Shown one piece after another: positions 23,520 to 36,069 of a DNA stretch of 64,000 bases. Each line of letters begins with the position of its first letter. Within the stretch, counting starts at the first letter, position 1. A program made the position numbers and the translations under genes. The notes below the pieces were generated by a model. The model made no database searches. It was not told the DNA's origin and worked only from the letters and a program-made list of their open reading frames with translations. This DNA is from Misgurnus anguillicaudatus (taxonomy: Eukaryota > Chordata > Actinopteri > Cypriniformes > Cobitidae), in NCBI RefSeq assembly GCF_027580225.2, contig NW_027395284.1:1569478-1633477 (forward strand), read 5' to 3'.

Positions 23520-26500
23520 CTGGCATCTCACTATGGTATAAAAGAGTACATTAAATTATGTAGGATGATTTTATGTAGAAAACAGTGAATCACAAAAAAA
23601 TACTTTTAATAAACTGGGTGACATATTTTGCCTCCAAAATAACACTTTTATTACAATTGTACCACCCAAACAAAGGCTTTCTCATACAACAGACTGATTC
23701 ACACTCTGTAAAGCCCTTTAACCAAATCATTCATTTGCGAGTTCAGGCCAAGTTAGTGAACAGGTTGGCTTGAGGTAAGCTGTCTGTTCTGAGAGTGAAG
23801 CCAGGAAAGTCAGCTGTCATAAAAGCCAGCGGATTGGCGCTGCCACAGACAGCCGTGCAGAAAGTGATGGGCACGCTAACTCGCAGGGCCCACGTCCCCT
23901 CATTAGCTACAATGCTGCTCCGGCAGATCTGATCAAAGCCATTGGCTGATAGGCTTGTTTGGAGCTGCCAACCAATCGCACAAATGCTAATCCAAACCCG
24001 TTGAGGACAGGAAGCGCCATCTCTATTCTGCGCATCCCTTGTACCCGTCTCCAATCCCCCCGCCCCCCCGGGTCACCGCAGCCGCAGGGGATAGGGACGC
24101 AGCAGAAAAAGAGTGCAGCGCTATGCATATGAGGGTGTGAAAGATGGTGGAAGAAGAGTTGAGAAACAAAAAGAGAAAAGGAAGCCTGGCTCCGGACCAC
24201 AGCGCGTGGCTTAAGGGGGACAAAGTCGCTGATTCAGACAGTATGGTACATCTCACTGCGTCGCCGAGAGACAATAGGATCCCACAGCTACGCAATATAT
24301 ATACATTCCAGCAGTTGGCCTTTTCCAGAAGTGACGAGGCAGATTAATTATGACCATCGCAGCTAGGGGTCAATTACCATAAATCATGCCTAGAATAACA
24401 TCATCAGATTTCTGCTCTGTAATTGGCTTCGCCCGGTCCTGTGGCTCAACCCCATCATTTTTTTACACGATGGAGCAGGAAGTAAAAGTGAGGAACAGAT
24501 GATGTTACAACTCACGAAGGGAATTTTGATACTGGAATTGCCGTTGAGAAAAGATTCACATTATAAAATCTCACAGATGTTTCGTGATATCCTGTGAACC
24601 TGATGCATTTAAACTTTAAACCTCTGCGGAGTTCGGCTGTCACCAACGACATACTGCCCAAGGACTCAGGTCATGGGTTCAAACATAACTAGAGCTGGTG
24701 GCAGAGCCACAAGCTGTTATCTACTATAACAGCCTTTGAGCTCCTTGCTGCCATTAAACCTCCGCCCGTAGCTGTTTTTTTTTTTTTTGAGCCAGTTGTC
24801 AGTCCCCTGCACTTTGAAACTAAAGAAAAATACCTCACCTCTAAATCAACCGCTCATACATAAAGCAACAGTTTGCAAGCTCGGACCCGTTTTGGCTGCT
24901 TTCCAGAATGATAAATTAGCTGGCAATAGCGCTTGAGAATCCATTGCAGGGATCTGAAATTATATAACTGAATTTAAAGAATTCATCTTTCTTAATTCTG
25001 CAAAGGCAATGGTAACTGAACTTTATGCACTATAGGGATGTCAAAAATATTAACACTTGAAATGCTAAAAGCATTGTTTTACTGTTTTAAAGCATTTTAT
25101 TTAACTTAGCGTGCATGCATTTTTTTTATCAGCAAGTGTGTCAGCATGGGAATGGAACCGATGACCTTCAATTTCCTACTGAATCGCTGAATACCACCCA
25201 ATGAAAAGAAGCTTGTTAAATAGCGTATTAATTTTTGCTGCGGTATCAAAATTAGTAAAGGGAATTGCGAAATTATACTGGTATTGGTATCGATTGCCGA
25301 ATTTTTGGTAGCGTGACAGCCTTAGTATCCAATAATGTCCCTCCTTGATTTCAAAGGCAAAGTGATATTGATCTCGCTAAATGTGATATTCAAGACCCGA
25401 AAGGCAGAGATTTGAATATTTATAGCAGAAATGGATTTTCAAGTAGCACATTAGATCTATAGAGGCGACGATAAGAGAGTTTACACAGCAATATCACAGG
25501 GGATCACTTATTGCTGAGGTCTTGATCCTGTCCGGAGATCAGCCGACTCCTAAACATCGACTCTAAACATTATTATATAGAGCATAAAGGCAAATAAAAA
25601 GTGCCTTTCCATTTTTCAAAGGCACGGTCAATTTTATGTATCATTTGAGTGCATCTCTCATTTGTTTCTGAGGATGAAAAGGTCAAAACAAAACATTTGC
25701 TCGCCACAGGAAAATGCTTCATCATTGCTAATACATCCTTGGTGATTACTACATTCAAAACTGCATTCATTTGTGTTTTATCTAAAGAATAACAGGAGGC
25801 TTCTGAAGCATAAATAATGCAAAGGTTTAATCATCCATATTATAGAGGTTCAGAGGGGAAAAACTGCATTTGGATCTATTCTGTAATCAGATATTACTGA
25901 CAGCTGTTGATGGATACTTTCCTGATACCAGCAGGTGATTCTGAAGCAAGTCAGCATATTTAACCTTTAATTTAACCCATTACAAGTAGAAACGATCTAT
26001 GTTGTCCCCTATTACCATTAGGCAGGAAAAATGAATCCGATTCCTCTTCACCACAGGCTCCTCCGCAATTATCCGTGATTTTAATACGTTTTAATAAGTT
26101 TGCATAACAACCTGGAGAAAATGCGAAAGCATTTGCATACCGCCGGCCTCCCTAATTATACGCTCGTGATTAAAGGAGGAACTTAAGCAGAAGTGAAAAG
26201 GCAGAGCCGGCTTAACAAAAGCAAAAACCCCTCCTTCCCGAGCTCCAGCTTTCCCAAGACAAAACTTTCCGGTTCAGAATCCAACAGAATGCCAGTGTCT
26301 TTACACAACATTCCTTGTGTTCCAAAACAAGCCAATAAAAGTACAAAGTGCTGCAGATTGCATCCAACCTACGGAGAAAATCCCAAGTGATGATAATTTA
26401 CGGTATGAGTTTCGACAATGGCCACCGTGCTCACCCCTTCTCATACGGCCTTTGGCTGAATCATGTATTATGCATACTATAGATGTACACTTCACTACAC

Positions 26501-28706
26501 TCCCCTGCCTTTCTCAACCTATTGTAAATACATACACACTAAATAATTAAGCAGACTAACAGGCGTAGTGCACGTCTTGATCCACACTATGACAGTTTGG
26601 ACCGGGCAATAACAAAGCCTGGTTCCCGTGGTCATGGATGACCATTAAAAATGCAGCGGCTTCTATTTTCATCTCCGTGATACGCCACGTGTCAATCACT
26701 GCCTAATCTCACGCCTTCCATCTGTGTAGGGGTTGGAAGCGATGGCTGACTCAAACCCAGCGAGTTGCACCTGAAGGGGTCAAACTGATGCGTGACTCCT
26801 CTTAGCTCGGTCTCAGAGCTTGATGGTCTGCGGAAACAGACGGTTCCTCTGGGCTTTGAGTGTGAGGTGTAGCTTTCTGCCTGTAGTGGAGTGCAAAATC
26901 CATAAAGGCAATAGCAAAAGCTATCTCTAGGCGTTATTAAATACGTGATGGCAGTTGCACTTAGAAGTGAAGTGTGTTTGTGCTCTTGTGCTCGCATCAC
27001 TTGTTCGGAGTGGTCGTTAAGTAGGCCTACTCTTTTTGAATGGCTTACATTCCAACATAACAAGACTTTTTTCATTTTCTTATGAGTCCCTGGTGGCTGT
27101 TAGTTACATGAATTATTTAGGAAAGAAAAAATATTAATGTGCCACCACCTTTCCTAGAAAGATTATACAGAGGGGGGTTCATAATTGATATATGTCTAAT
27201 TGTATAGTTTTTATAAATTAATAGAACGCCTAAAATTGTTCCAACAATGCAATAAATCTCGCAACGCAAAAAATCTTGCTCCCATTGCAAGTTATTTGGC
27301 AGCATTGTGTGCATTTATGCCTAAGTGCCATTTACACCTGTTTGGCCCATCATAGTGGATTTAATGGCATGAATACGCTGTGGGGCAAACAGTACAGAAT
27401 TGTTATGCTCATGCAACAAATTGGCTTGTTTATTTATCATCACATCTAGCAGCATCCACGCCATAAAGGTTCTCCGGATTCCTTACAAAAGCAAACAACT
27501 ATTTCAACCATAAAAGTGAGATTAGGTTACTTAGCTTTCTTTCCTCTGAGAAAACTTTTCTCACCAGTTTATAGGCATTAAAAAATACTGATTTTAAAAT
27601 ATCGACCAATCACAAATCTAGCAAATACACACTGTGGCTTATCAGCACCTCCTACTGGTCTGGTGTTTTGGGCAAACGGCCAGCAGGCCTGGGCGATAAT
27701 CCAGCCATGCAGTTATCAATCCCTTAATACAAAGCCAAGCAGAAGAGTGACTCTTAAGACTTGCTTATACTGCACGAATGAGAAATCTAGTAACCCCATA
27801 ATAAAACCTAATTTATCTAATTTAGCAAAAAAAGACACTGACTAATTCTAGGGGCCAGAGAGCAGATCTGGCATCAGGCTTAAGATTTGTTATTCCTAGT
27901 GTTAGTGGGGACAACCAAACAACTCCGAGACAAGTATGTAGTGCCTACTACCTGATTCACGGGGGCCAATAAACAAACAGGACCCTGAAAGTTAGACCAC
28001 TTCTAAATCTCTTCTACCTGACAGTGAACCAAAGTGATCAAGGCACCGACGTCTCTCTCCTTTTCCTGCTTTTCCCTCTTTCTCAGTCCTCTTATCCAGA
28101 AAGCTAATGCTTCCAGTTTGGACGACTCGAGTGAAAAAGCCAAAGCAATTAGAGCCACCGCTCTTGGGTGCCCAATAACTCATTAGGAGTGTAAATGGTC
28201 AGAAGCCCTGGGGACTCCCTGCTGAGTGCAATTTACAGCTAAAACAAGCACCGCATCTCCAGTCCGCACCATTAGGGCCGGCCAGTCGCATTAATGCAAT
28301 TTGTTTTTGTTCAAGTTTGAAATTATGATGCTGCCATTTTAGTCCCTCTTTTAAAGCCTCTGCGGCGTTTAGCAAACATGTCAATTACATGCGCGCGGGG
28401 AGCTCGGATCGCCATACTACAACTAAGAGCGGATTCATAATGGTGCCGTTATTGCTTGACATAAGGATAACAGTACAAACCGCTGTGCAGAACGTCAAAA
28501 ATAAACGACAGCAGCCTTTATAAAAAAATCATTTGACAAGGCCAGTTTTCTTTCTAGTATTAATGTATTTTCTATCGAAACAGGAAGCCTAGACAGGACG
28601 TATCAAAGGCCTAAAAAGAACGATTTCTCTCTATTTACACAAGCAAAATTCCTAAACGCATTTAAGAATTTGTATATCTGTTTAAAGTTGACTAGCACAT
28701 GGATAG
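23520..28706. promoter_or_regulatory. long repeat-poor intergenic block, possible regulatory desert
   Basis: About 5 kb with almost no transposon termini, unlike the rest of the window. Stretches near 23860-24480, 26040-26480 and 28000-28470 have CNE-like composition (for example CAATTACCATAAATCATG near 24370 and CATTAATGCAATTTG near 28290). A candidate exon lies at 26713-26880. No function can be assigned. Confidence 0.3.
26713..26880 (-). CDS. candidate orphan exon, unidentified
   Basis: A 168-base phase 0-0 open stretch between acceptor CACTACAG and donor GTGAGA. It reads AESYTSHSKPRGTVCF, then RRPSSSETELRG and HQFDPFRCNSLG. Codon third positions are moderately C-rich. I recognise no family. 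If the donor is not used, the frame ends seven codons later at a TGA. It may equally be conserved non-coding DNA. Confidence 0.25.
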
Positions 28707-28714
28707 CCTTAGAG

Positions 28715-29475
28715 CAGTGTTTCTCAAACTTTTTCAGACCAAGGACCACTTTATCTTCCAATTTTTTTCTGAGGACCACCTAACAGAATCCCACTCTAAC
28801 ACGCCCCCCCCCCCCCAAAAAAAAGGACGAATAAGCTAAGATAAAGTTTAATATGCAACTGTTTCAAGTCAAAAACTAATTTTTTAAACACAAATGCAAT
28901 GCTATGTTCAGAAATTATTATATGAATTTTATTTCATTTGAACAAGTAAATGTGAAATGAGTTACAGCTAAATATGAACAACAAACTGCACATATGAAAA
29001 AAACTGCAATTAAACATACTATAACAGCCTAGTTTCCACTTAATGTCATTCCAAAGAGCCCTTACTTTAAAGCTGAGGTGGTGGGTATATGAAGTCTATG
29101 GTTGTAACTATGGTAACAATAAAATGCTGAAAAACAATTCCCCTTAATGTCCAAAATCACTGAAATTACAGGGATTTTACACATGAAACAAAAACTAGTA
29201 CATTACAAAACTAAAAGATCTGTAGATTTTAGCTGCTTTCAGTTGACGCTTGATCCTTCTTTTGACTCTTTTTTGGTTTAGCCACCGATCGATTTTTACG
29301 TTATTAAAACATAATGGCAAGAACTGATATCACAGTTTTGCAAGTGCATTAAAAATCTACTTAAATAAGTGACGATTGTATAAACACTTGCCTAGTTTAG
29401 GTCATCTTTTGACGGACCACTGGGGGGGTTTGGCGGACCACTAGTGGTCCGCGGACCACACTTTGAGAATTACTG
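28715..29475. mobile_element. hAT-like element, perfect 8-bp target duplication
   Basis: CCTTAGAG occurs at 28707-28714 and 29476-29483. Ends: CAGTGTTTCTCAAACTTTTT and the inverted CACACTTTGAGAATTACTG. Subterminal GGACCACT motifs on both sides are typical of vertebrate hAT (Charlie-like) elements. No transposase frame, so non-autonomous. A poly-C run lies near 28804-28816. Confidence 0.9.
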
Positions 29476-29477
29476 CC

Positions 29478-30137
29478 TTAGAGGGACATTCCACTTTTTT
29501 GAAAATATGCTCATTTTCCTGCTCCCCTGGAGTTAAACATTTGATTCTTACCGTTTTGGAATCCATTTAGCTTATCTGCGGGTCTGGTGCTAGCACTTTT
29601 AGCATAGCTTAGCACAATCCATTAAATTTGATTAGACCATTAGCATCGCGCTAAAAAATAACCAAAGAGTTTCGATATTTTTCCTATTTAAACCGACGGA
29701 GTTGAGATAATAGTTCGAAAATAGTCCCCTGCCATTGAAAGTTACTAAGGGGACTATTTTCGGGCGCTGCTTAATATCATTGCGCCTCCTGTAGCCATAT
29801 TACAGCAGGAAAGTGCTTGATTATTACGCCAGAATGAGAGTATAGTTCCTAGCCGTATCTGCCTAGAAAATCGCAACTTTTAATTTTCCGTCGGTCTTAG
29901 TACACGATGTAACTACAGAAGAGTCAACTTTTAAAAAGGAAAAATATCAAACTCTTTGGTTTTTAGCGCGATGCTAATGGTCTAATCAGATTTAATGAAT
30001 TATGCTTAGCTATGCTAAAAGTGCTAGCGCCAGACACGGACATCAGCTGAATGGATTCCAAAACAGTAAGAAAGTTTCACATTGGAGGGGAGCTGGAAAA
30101 TGAGCATAATTAAAAAAAAGTGGAATGTCTCTTTAAA
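29478..30137. mobile_element. palindromic TTAA MITE, 660 bp
   Basis: The left end TTAGAGGGACATTCCACTTT mirrors AAGTGGAATGTCTCTTTAA on the right. Arms carry TTAGCATAGCTTAGC and GCTTAGCTATGCTAA. The same family occurs at 34796-35907. Its left TTAA boundary is where the hAT element inserted. Confidence 0.85.
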
Positions 30138-30343
30138 GCTAACTTACCATGGCTGAAAACTCCAAAACTTCAATTCTGATTTTATGGGATATGTTAGAGC
30201 CATAATACAACAATTAAACTTTTGAAAGTTAAAGGATTTCTTTTACACCTATGTAATGTAGTGTTATGTGTCTACCACAATTCAAAATCGTGTTTTTAAA
30301 TGATACTTTAATTTATTAATGTTCTTGAAGCTCAAGTAATAGT

Positions 30344-30427
30344 GTTGCATTTGCATTACCAAGGTAAAGAGTTTGATTTTCAGACACATCACATACTGAT
30401 AAAATGTATACTACACATTACGCACTG
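30344..30427 (+). mobile_element. SINE fragment, interrupted by MITE
   Basis: Diverged core of the tRNA-derived SINE (CACATACTGATAAAATGTAT, then a GCACTG end) stops exactly where the TTAA element at 30428 begins. The MITE probably inserted into the SINE. Confidence 0.5.
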
Positions 30428-30841
30428 TTAAACGGATAGTTCACTTTAAAATGAAATTTTTGTCATCATTTACTCATCCTCATGTTGTTCTAAACCTGCA
30501 TGATTTTTTTTCTGACAAACACAAAGAAAGATATTTTGAGAAATGATGGAACACAAAGTAGTAAGTGACCATTGACTTTCATAGTAGGACAAATATTTTG
30601 GAAGTACTGTGATAAATGACTAAGAAAATATTTTGATAAATGATGATTAGCACACAGTTGACGCTACCCATTAAATTCCATCATATTTTTTTATTCCTAC
30701 TATGGAAGTATATAGTCACTATCTGCTGTGTGTTTACCATAATTTCTCAAAATATCTTCTTTTGTGTTCATCAGAAAAAAGAAACATGAGGATGAGTAAA
30801 TTATGACCGAATTTTCATTTTAAAGTGAACTATCCCTTTAA
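30428..30841. mobile_element. TTAA MITE, 414 bp
   Basis: The left end TTAAACGGATAGTTCACTTT mirrors AAAGTGAACTATCCCTTTAA. Arms carry CATCATTTACTCATCCTCAT and complement. The family is extremely common in cyprinids. A remnant of a related right arm lies at 62389-62457. Confidence 0.85.
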
Positions 30842-31338
30842 TGATTATACAGTATAAAAATAAAGACAATAAAGCAAATAAAGAAAAATAAAAGGGCTAA
30901 GTGTTCTTGCACACACAATTCATTTTCTTTGAATATAATAGATTAAGTGATGTTTACTTCATTGTTTAAGTAAAGACAATATTTTGGTTTAACAGTGTAA
31001 TCATTAAAGTTTTAATCATGTTTTGAAATTAAAGAAAACATTATTATATGAAATATTAATTTGTTAAGTTTTTCTCATTCAAACTGTATGCTTGGATAAA
31101 TATTGAACTGGATGCTTGGATAAAGATGGCACTGTTTTTTTGTGTCACTGCATAATCTTTCAAGATTGAAAGTCGTCCGCACAAGACATTTAAATTTATG
31201 CATTTGGCATAGTGCATACAATTAGTATATGTAATTTAATTGGAATCAAATCCACATTGTTTTAAGCAGCATTCTCTACTAGCTAAGGTACAGAAACACT
31301 AACACAGTGAAGGTACAGAAGCACATAAATGCCTGCAC

Positions 31339-31372
<34 letters not shown>
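31339..31372. repeat. (GA)n microsatellite
   Basis: About 15 GA units followed by AAAGAAAAAGAG. Confidence 0.9.
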
Positions 31373-31375
<3 letters not shown>

Positions 31376-31399
31376 AAAAGAGAAAGCACTTGCCATGTT

Positions 31400-32440
31400 A
31401 TCTGCACACAGCCATTACATCCCTGTAATCTCAGTCGGCAAGTAATCAATGACTTAACAACTCGCCCTCAGCTCGTTTCAAGAGCCCGATCCCCCCCAAT
31501 TCTACTCTGCTGCCCCTGAGACCCCATCCCCTCCCCCTGAATCCTCTCCACCTGCGATAAAATACGCCTTTGCTCCGATGAAACCCCTCTCTATGTTACA
31601 ATCACGTAGATTACGGTCTCAATCTGAGCAGATCAATGGCCTCCCAGGAGCGAGTGACCGGCTAAATGAATATGTGCGGCTTCTTCTAACAGGCCTGGTC
31701 AATAGGCCTCTCATTCACAATGGAGACCTTTTCCTCATCCAGCTCCGGCCACGGCCATGGTAGAGTTCTCCGCTAATGTTTCGTGTATGTCGAGCCAGTA
31801 CATAAGAATGATCAATTAGTGAGTTATTCATGTTTTAGACTATATAAAACTGTATAAATTCAATTGCTAATAGAGGTGAGAATACTGCCCACATGTAGCC
31901 ACTAACCCTGGGTTCAAATGCTCCTATGGTGCCAAACTGTAAAGAGGACAATTCAGCAAACGTCAGATGAAACCTACCGCCTCTATCAATCTCTCTCACT
32001 CACACGCATACACACCCACCCTCTTTCTATCATCTGGGCCTATCTCTCTTTCGCCTCTTCTCCTGAGCAATGGCCCAGCAAATTTCCTGGTTCACTTCAC
32101 TGAAATGTGACAAATACCGTACGACACGAAGGGACTCAAAGCTTCTCCGTCTCAGGGTCTCGCTCACAGTGCCAAAGAGCGAGCAGGCCACCTTTCTTTC
32201 ATGGATACCTCTCAATATCAGCATGGGACCTTATACACCTGTACACGTAAACGTAATTGTGCGGAACTACTGGGGCGAGTTAAAACATCTACCCATCATT
32301 CAACTATATGGACACACCATATACTGTACACGCAGCAAATTAAATGACTTAATGGTTACAACAAAGGCCAAATAATCAGTAGGGATGCGCATGAGTACTT
32401 GAACACTCAACTTAACTTTGAAATTTGGATATAGCATGTA
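31400..32440. promoter_or_regulatory. repeat-poor block, possible conserved non-coding DNA
   Basis: Unique sequence with moderate GC (31600-31760, 32040-32220). Frames of 60-100 codons exist but lack consistent codon bias or recognisable domains. Conserved non-coding is the best guess. Confidence 0.2.
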
Positions 32441-32456
32441 CACACACACTTAAAAT

Positions 32457-33092
32457 TAAAGGTACTGAAAAGGTTCTTTACAGCAGTGCCATAGAGAAGA
32501 ACCATTTTTGGTTCCTTAAAGGAGACATACCATGAAAATCTGACTTTTTCATGTTTAAGTGCTATAATTGGGACCCCAATACTTTTATCAACCTAGAAAA
32601 TGTGAATAAGATCAACCCAGTAACTTAGTTTTGGTAAACCATTCTCCACAAGCATGTGGAAAAATAGGTCATTGAAATTTGGCTCCCCTGGTGATGTCAG
32701 AAGGGGATAATACCGCCCCTTAACCTGCACTATCCAGAGATCAGCTCATTTGCATGTTAAATGACACACCCGAAATATCACATTTTTGCTTAAACCTACA
32801 AAGTAACAATTTTAACATGCTATAATAATTTATCTATATGATATTTTGAGCTAAAACTTCACATATGTAATCTGGGGACACCAAAGATTTATTTGACATC
32901 TTAAAAAAGTCTTGTGAAATGTTCCCTTTGAAGAAATGTGAAATGTCTTGTGAAATGTCCCCATTTCTTTCATACCTTTTATCTGATATCTGAAGAACCT
33001 TTTTTTTTTTCAAAATAAGAACAGAAAAAAACATTCAGCCAAAAATGATTCTTATATGGCATCGTGTAGCACCTTTATTTTTAAAAGTGTAG
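32457..33092. mobile_element. AAGAACC-type MITE with TTAA element inserted
   Basis: The left end AAATTAAAGGTACTGAAAAG and GAAGAACCATTTTTGGTTCC pair with TGAAGAACC and CCTTTATTTTTAAAAGTGTA at the right. In between lies the TTAA element 32516-32931. The same AAGAACC family recurs at 51773-51971 and 59522-60050. Confidence 0.6.
32516..32931 (+). mobile_element. TTAA element (GGGACATACCATGAAAATC family)
   Basis: It begins TTAAAGGAGACATACCATGA and ends GAAATGTTCCCTTTGA, where the right TTAA has decayed to TTGA. It shares order and sequence with the copies at 51972 and 59097 (reverse). Confidence 0.8.
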
Positions 33093-34657
33093 ACCACAAC
33101 CAAAAAGTTGAAAATAGTGCAGACGCCCCTCCACAGCATTTGGTTAATAATTTATCTTTCGAGTGGACAGAATGACTAAAATGCTTATTCCTAATATTCA
33201 GCACAAAATCGTTCCACTTAAATAATTTGCTTCATTTGAATTTTGGACATCTTCAGGGTACTATTAAATATCAGACTCATAATTAGTTGATTTAACCTTA
33301 AAGAAGGAGACTTTAAAAGTTCACAGTCTTGATATGTCGGACCAGCGCTCGTACTGGACAAGAAAAATGAGCTGTGATCCATTTTAATGTCCTACTCAGT
33401 AAAAGGTTTTAAAATGACCTCAGATCGCTAACGCCGATGAGAAACACGGAGCTCCCAGTAAAGGTGCGAACTACAGATAGGAATGAGCTCATTAAATATT
33501 TAATTTTCGAATTTCTCAAGTGACTTTTCTCCTCTTAAATCTTTAATGAAGATTAAACATTTCTAACAAAGACTAATCAACAGCCCTTAAGATAACAATC
33601 ACAAAGGAAAAGAGCTGTAATTGGTCCATGTCTCTATCATAGTCTTTTTAGCGTGCACACACACAACACAAACAAATTGTCAGCGAATTGTACAGAAAGG
33701 TTGTAATTTGGGAACATATTTGAAACTGACTGTAAGTGCATAAATAAATCTTTACAGCAGCATTGCTATATTTGATATTCTACGCTAGGTACAGTCGAAA
33801 ATTATTTGAAAGCACTAAACAGGAGAAGAGGGGGGAAATGTGTCCGTTTTGAAAAGCACGGGGCATAAACGAAGGTGACATGTGAGGAAATGGAAATCTG
33901 CTCATTTATTTGTGTCTTCTAGCGTGTGACAGACCATGTATGTTAATGTTCTCCTCAGTCTTCAATCAGACGATCAGATTGGGAAACTGATAAAACCTCA
34001 ATATTAGCTGAGAATATTACTAAACAGGGAAATGAGACAAGAGTGAAAATTTGAGAATGGGGGCAAGATAGACAGCCAAACGATTTCAGCATCAGGTAAT
34101 CAAAGGGGTTCAGGTTAAAAAAAGCCATTTTTCATCTTGTTTTTTTTTTGTTGTTGCTATTTTACAAATTCTCCATGAACTTATTATGACTTGTTAGAGA
34201 TAAATCCAGTTGCTTGAATATGTCAGATTGAATCTTCTTCCTTCTTTTATGGATGTTGTATGTATGAGAAAGACTATTAACTGCTTAACCACCTCTCTCC
34301 AATTCATAACCACAAATTATATTTTCAGGCCACTAGGGCAGTAATTCATAACCAAGGTTTTGTGTACCCCAGTGGGTACTTACATGTTTCTGGATAGGAT
34401 TTTATGTTTGCTTTGTTAAACCTACAAGTCTTTGTACAAATCAGTAATTCACGGCAGATTAATATGATCAGATCATCTATGTGGTATTTAAATTTCACCA
34501 AAGACTACAAACAATTAATATTAGGTAATGATAAGTATGAGACAAAAACAGATTTCTGGTTCAGTTTCAATAAAGATGTTTGGGGCTTTACTGGTTGTTG
34601 GAATACAATGCATTAATAAAAGTGTGATCTGCTGTGATCAAACTAGCTTATATACAG
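33093..34657. other. intergenic, no gene seen
   Basis: Mostly unique AT-rich sequence; 33250-33620 looks repeat-free. No coding frame supported. Confidence 0.35.
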
Positions 34658-34795
34658 TACACTCTCAGAAAATAATGTCAAAATGTGTACCCCAGCTGTC
34701 ACTGGGGATGTACCCTTTCAAAAAGTACGGCTGTGCTAGGGTTACAAAGGGGCAGAAAGTTTCCGGTAATTTTTTAAAAAACTTTCCATGGGAAC

Positions 34796-35907
34796 TTAAA
34801 GGTACACTCCATTTAAAAAAACGCTACACTCTAAAAAACAAACGGTGCTATATAGCACCAAAACAGTTGCTTTGGATTGTAACGATAGAAGAACCATTTT
34901 TAGTGCCATATAGCACCGGTGAAGAACCAGTGAAGCACCAGTGAAGCACCAGTGAAGCACCTGTGTAGAACCATATAGTGCTATGTAGAACCATATGTGG
35001 TGCTATATGGCCCCTATATGGTTCTACACTGGTGCTTCACTGGTGCTTCACTGGTTCTTCACCGGTGCTATATGGCACTAAATGGTTCTTCTATCGTTAC
35101 GATCCAAAGCAATTGTTTTGGTGCTATATAGCACCGTTTGTTTTTTTAGAGTGTAATTTTCCAGCTCCCCTAGAGGTAAACATTTGATTTTTACCATTTT
35201 GGAATCCATTCAGCTGATCTCCGGGTCTGGCGGTACCACTTTTAGCATAGCTTAGCATAATCCATTAAATCTGATTAGATCATTAGCATCGCACTAAAAA
35301 ATAACTAAAGAGTTTTCCTATTTAAAACTTGACTCTTCTGTAGTTACATCGTGTACTAAGACCGACAGAAAATTAAAAGTTGTGATTTTCTAGGCCGATA
35401 TGGATAGGAACTATACTCTCATTCTGGTGTAATAATCAAGGACTTTGCTGCTGTAACATGGCTGCAGGCGCAATGATATTACGCAGTGCCTGAAAATAGT
35501 CACCTGCCATTGAAAGTAACCAAGGGGACTATTTTCGGGCAGTGTGTAAAACCACTACACCTGCTGCAGCCATGTTACAGCAGCAAAGTCCTTGATTATT
35601 ATACGCCAGAATGAGAGTATTGTTCCCAGCCATATCTGCCTAGAAAATCGCAACTTTTCATTTTCCGTCAGTCTTAGTACACGGTTTAACTACAGAAGAG
35701 TCAAGTTTTAAATAGGAAAAATATCGAACTCTTTGGTTATTTTTTAGCGCAATGCTAATGTTCTAATCAGATTCAATGGATTATGCTAAGCTATGCTAAA
35801 AGTGATACCGCCAGACCCGGAGATCAGCTGAATGGATTCCAAAACGGTAAAAATCAAATGTTTAACTCTAGGGGAGCTGGAAAATGAGCATATTTTCAAA
35901 TGTATAT
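34796..35907. mobile_element. palindromic TTAA MITE inside level 2 (level 3)
   Basis: Same family as 29478-30137, with GGAATCCATTCAGCTGATCT in the left arm and its complement in the right. The right terminus is truncated after GAGCATATTTTCAAATG. The left arm is split at a TA by the level 4 element. Confidence 0.75.
34827..35153. mobile_element. TA-site palindromic MITE inside level 3 (level 4)
   Basis: TA duplicated on both sides. Ends CACTCTAAAAAACAAACGG and CCGTTTGTTTTTTTAGAGTG. The arms are near-perfect, and each contains direct repeats of CAGTGAAGCAC or its complement. The whole 327 bases would fold on itself. Related to 17871-18113. Confidence 0.85.
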
Positions 35908-35983
35908 AAACTATATCATATATAAACATACAGTAAATAAACATTTAAGCAGATATGCATGCAAGGTAATACAATCAATTTAC

Positions 35984-36069
35984 TTACGCTCATCAAGACT
36001 GGATTTATTTGATCAAAAATCTTTTTTGTTTGATTTTTGATCAAATAAATGTAGGCTTGATGAGCATAA
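35984..36069. repeat. short inverted repeat, ~36-bp arms
   Basis: The left arm contains CTCATCAAGACTGGATTTAT and the right arm the complement of CTCATCAAGCCTACATTTAT; the inner GATCAAAAATC/GATTTTTGATC pairs perfectly. The loop is about 11 bases. Confidence 0.85.

Noticed and set aside
23743..24054. 103-codon minus-strand frame
   Set aside because: No codon bias, no domain, overlapping frames also open; more like conserved non-coding DNA.
34528..34944. 138-codon plus-strand frame
   Set aside because: It runs across several transposon boundaries, so it is a chance frame.
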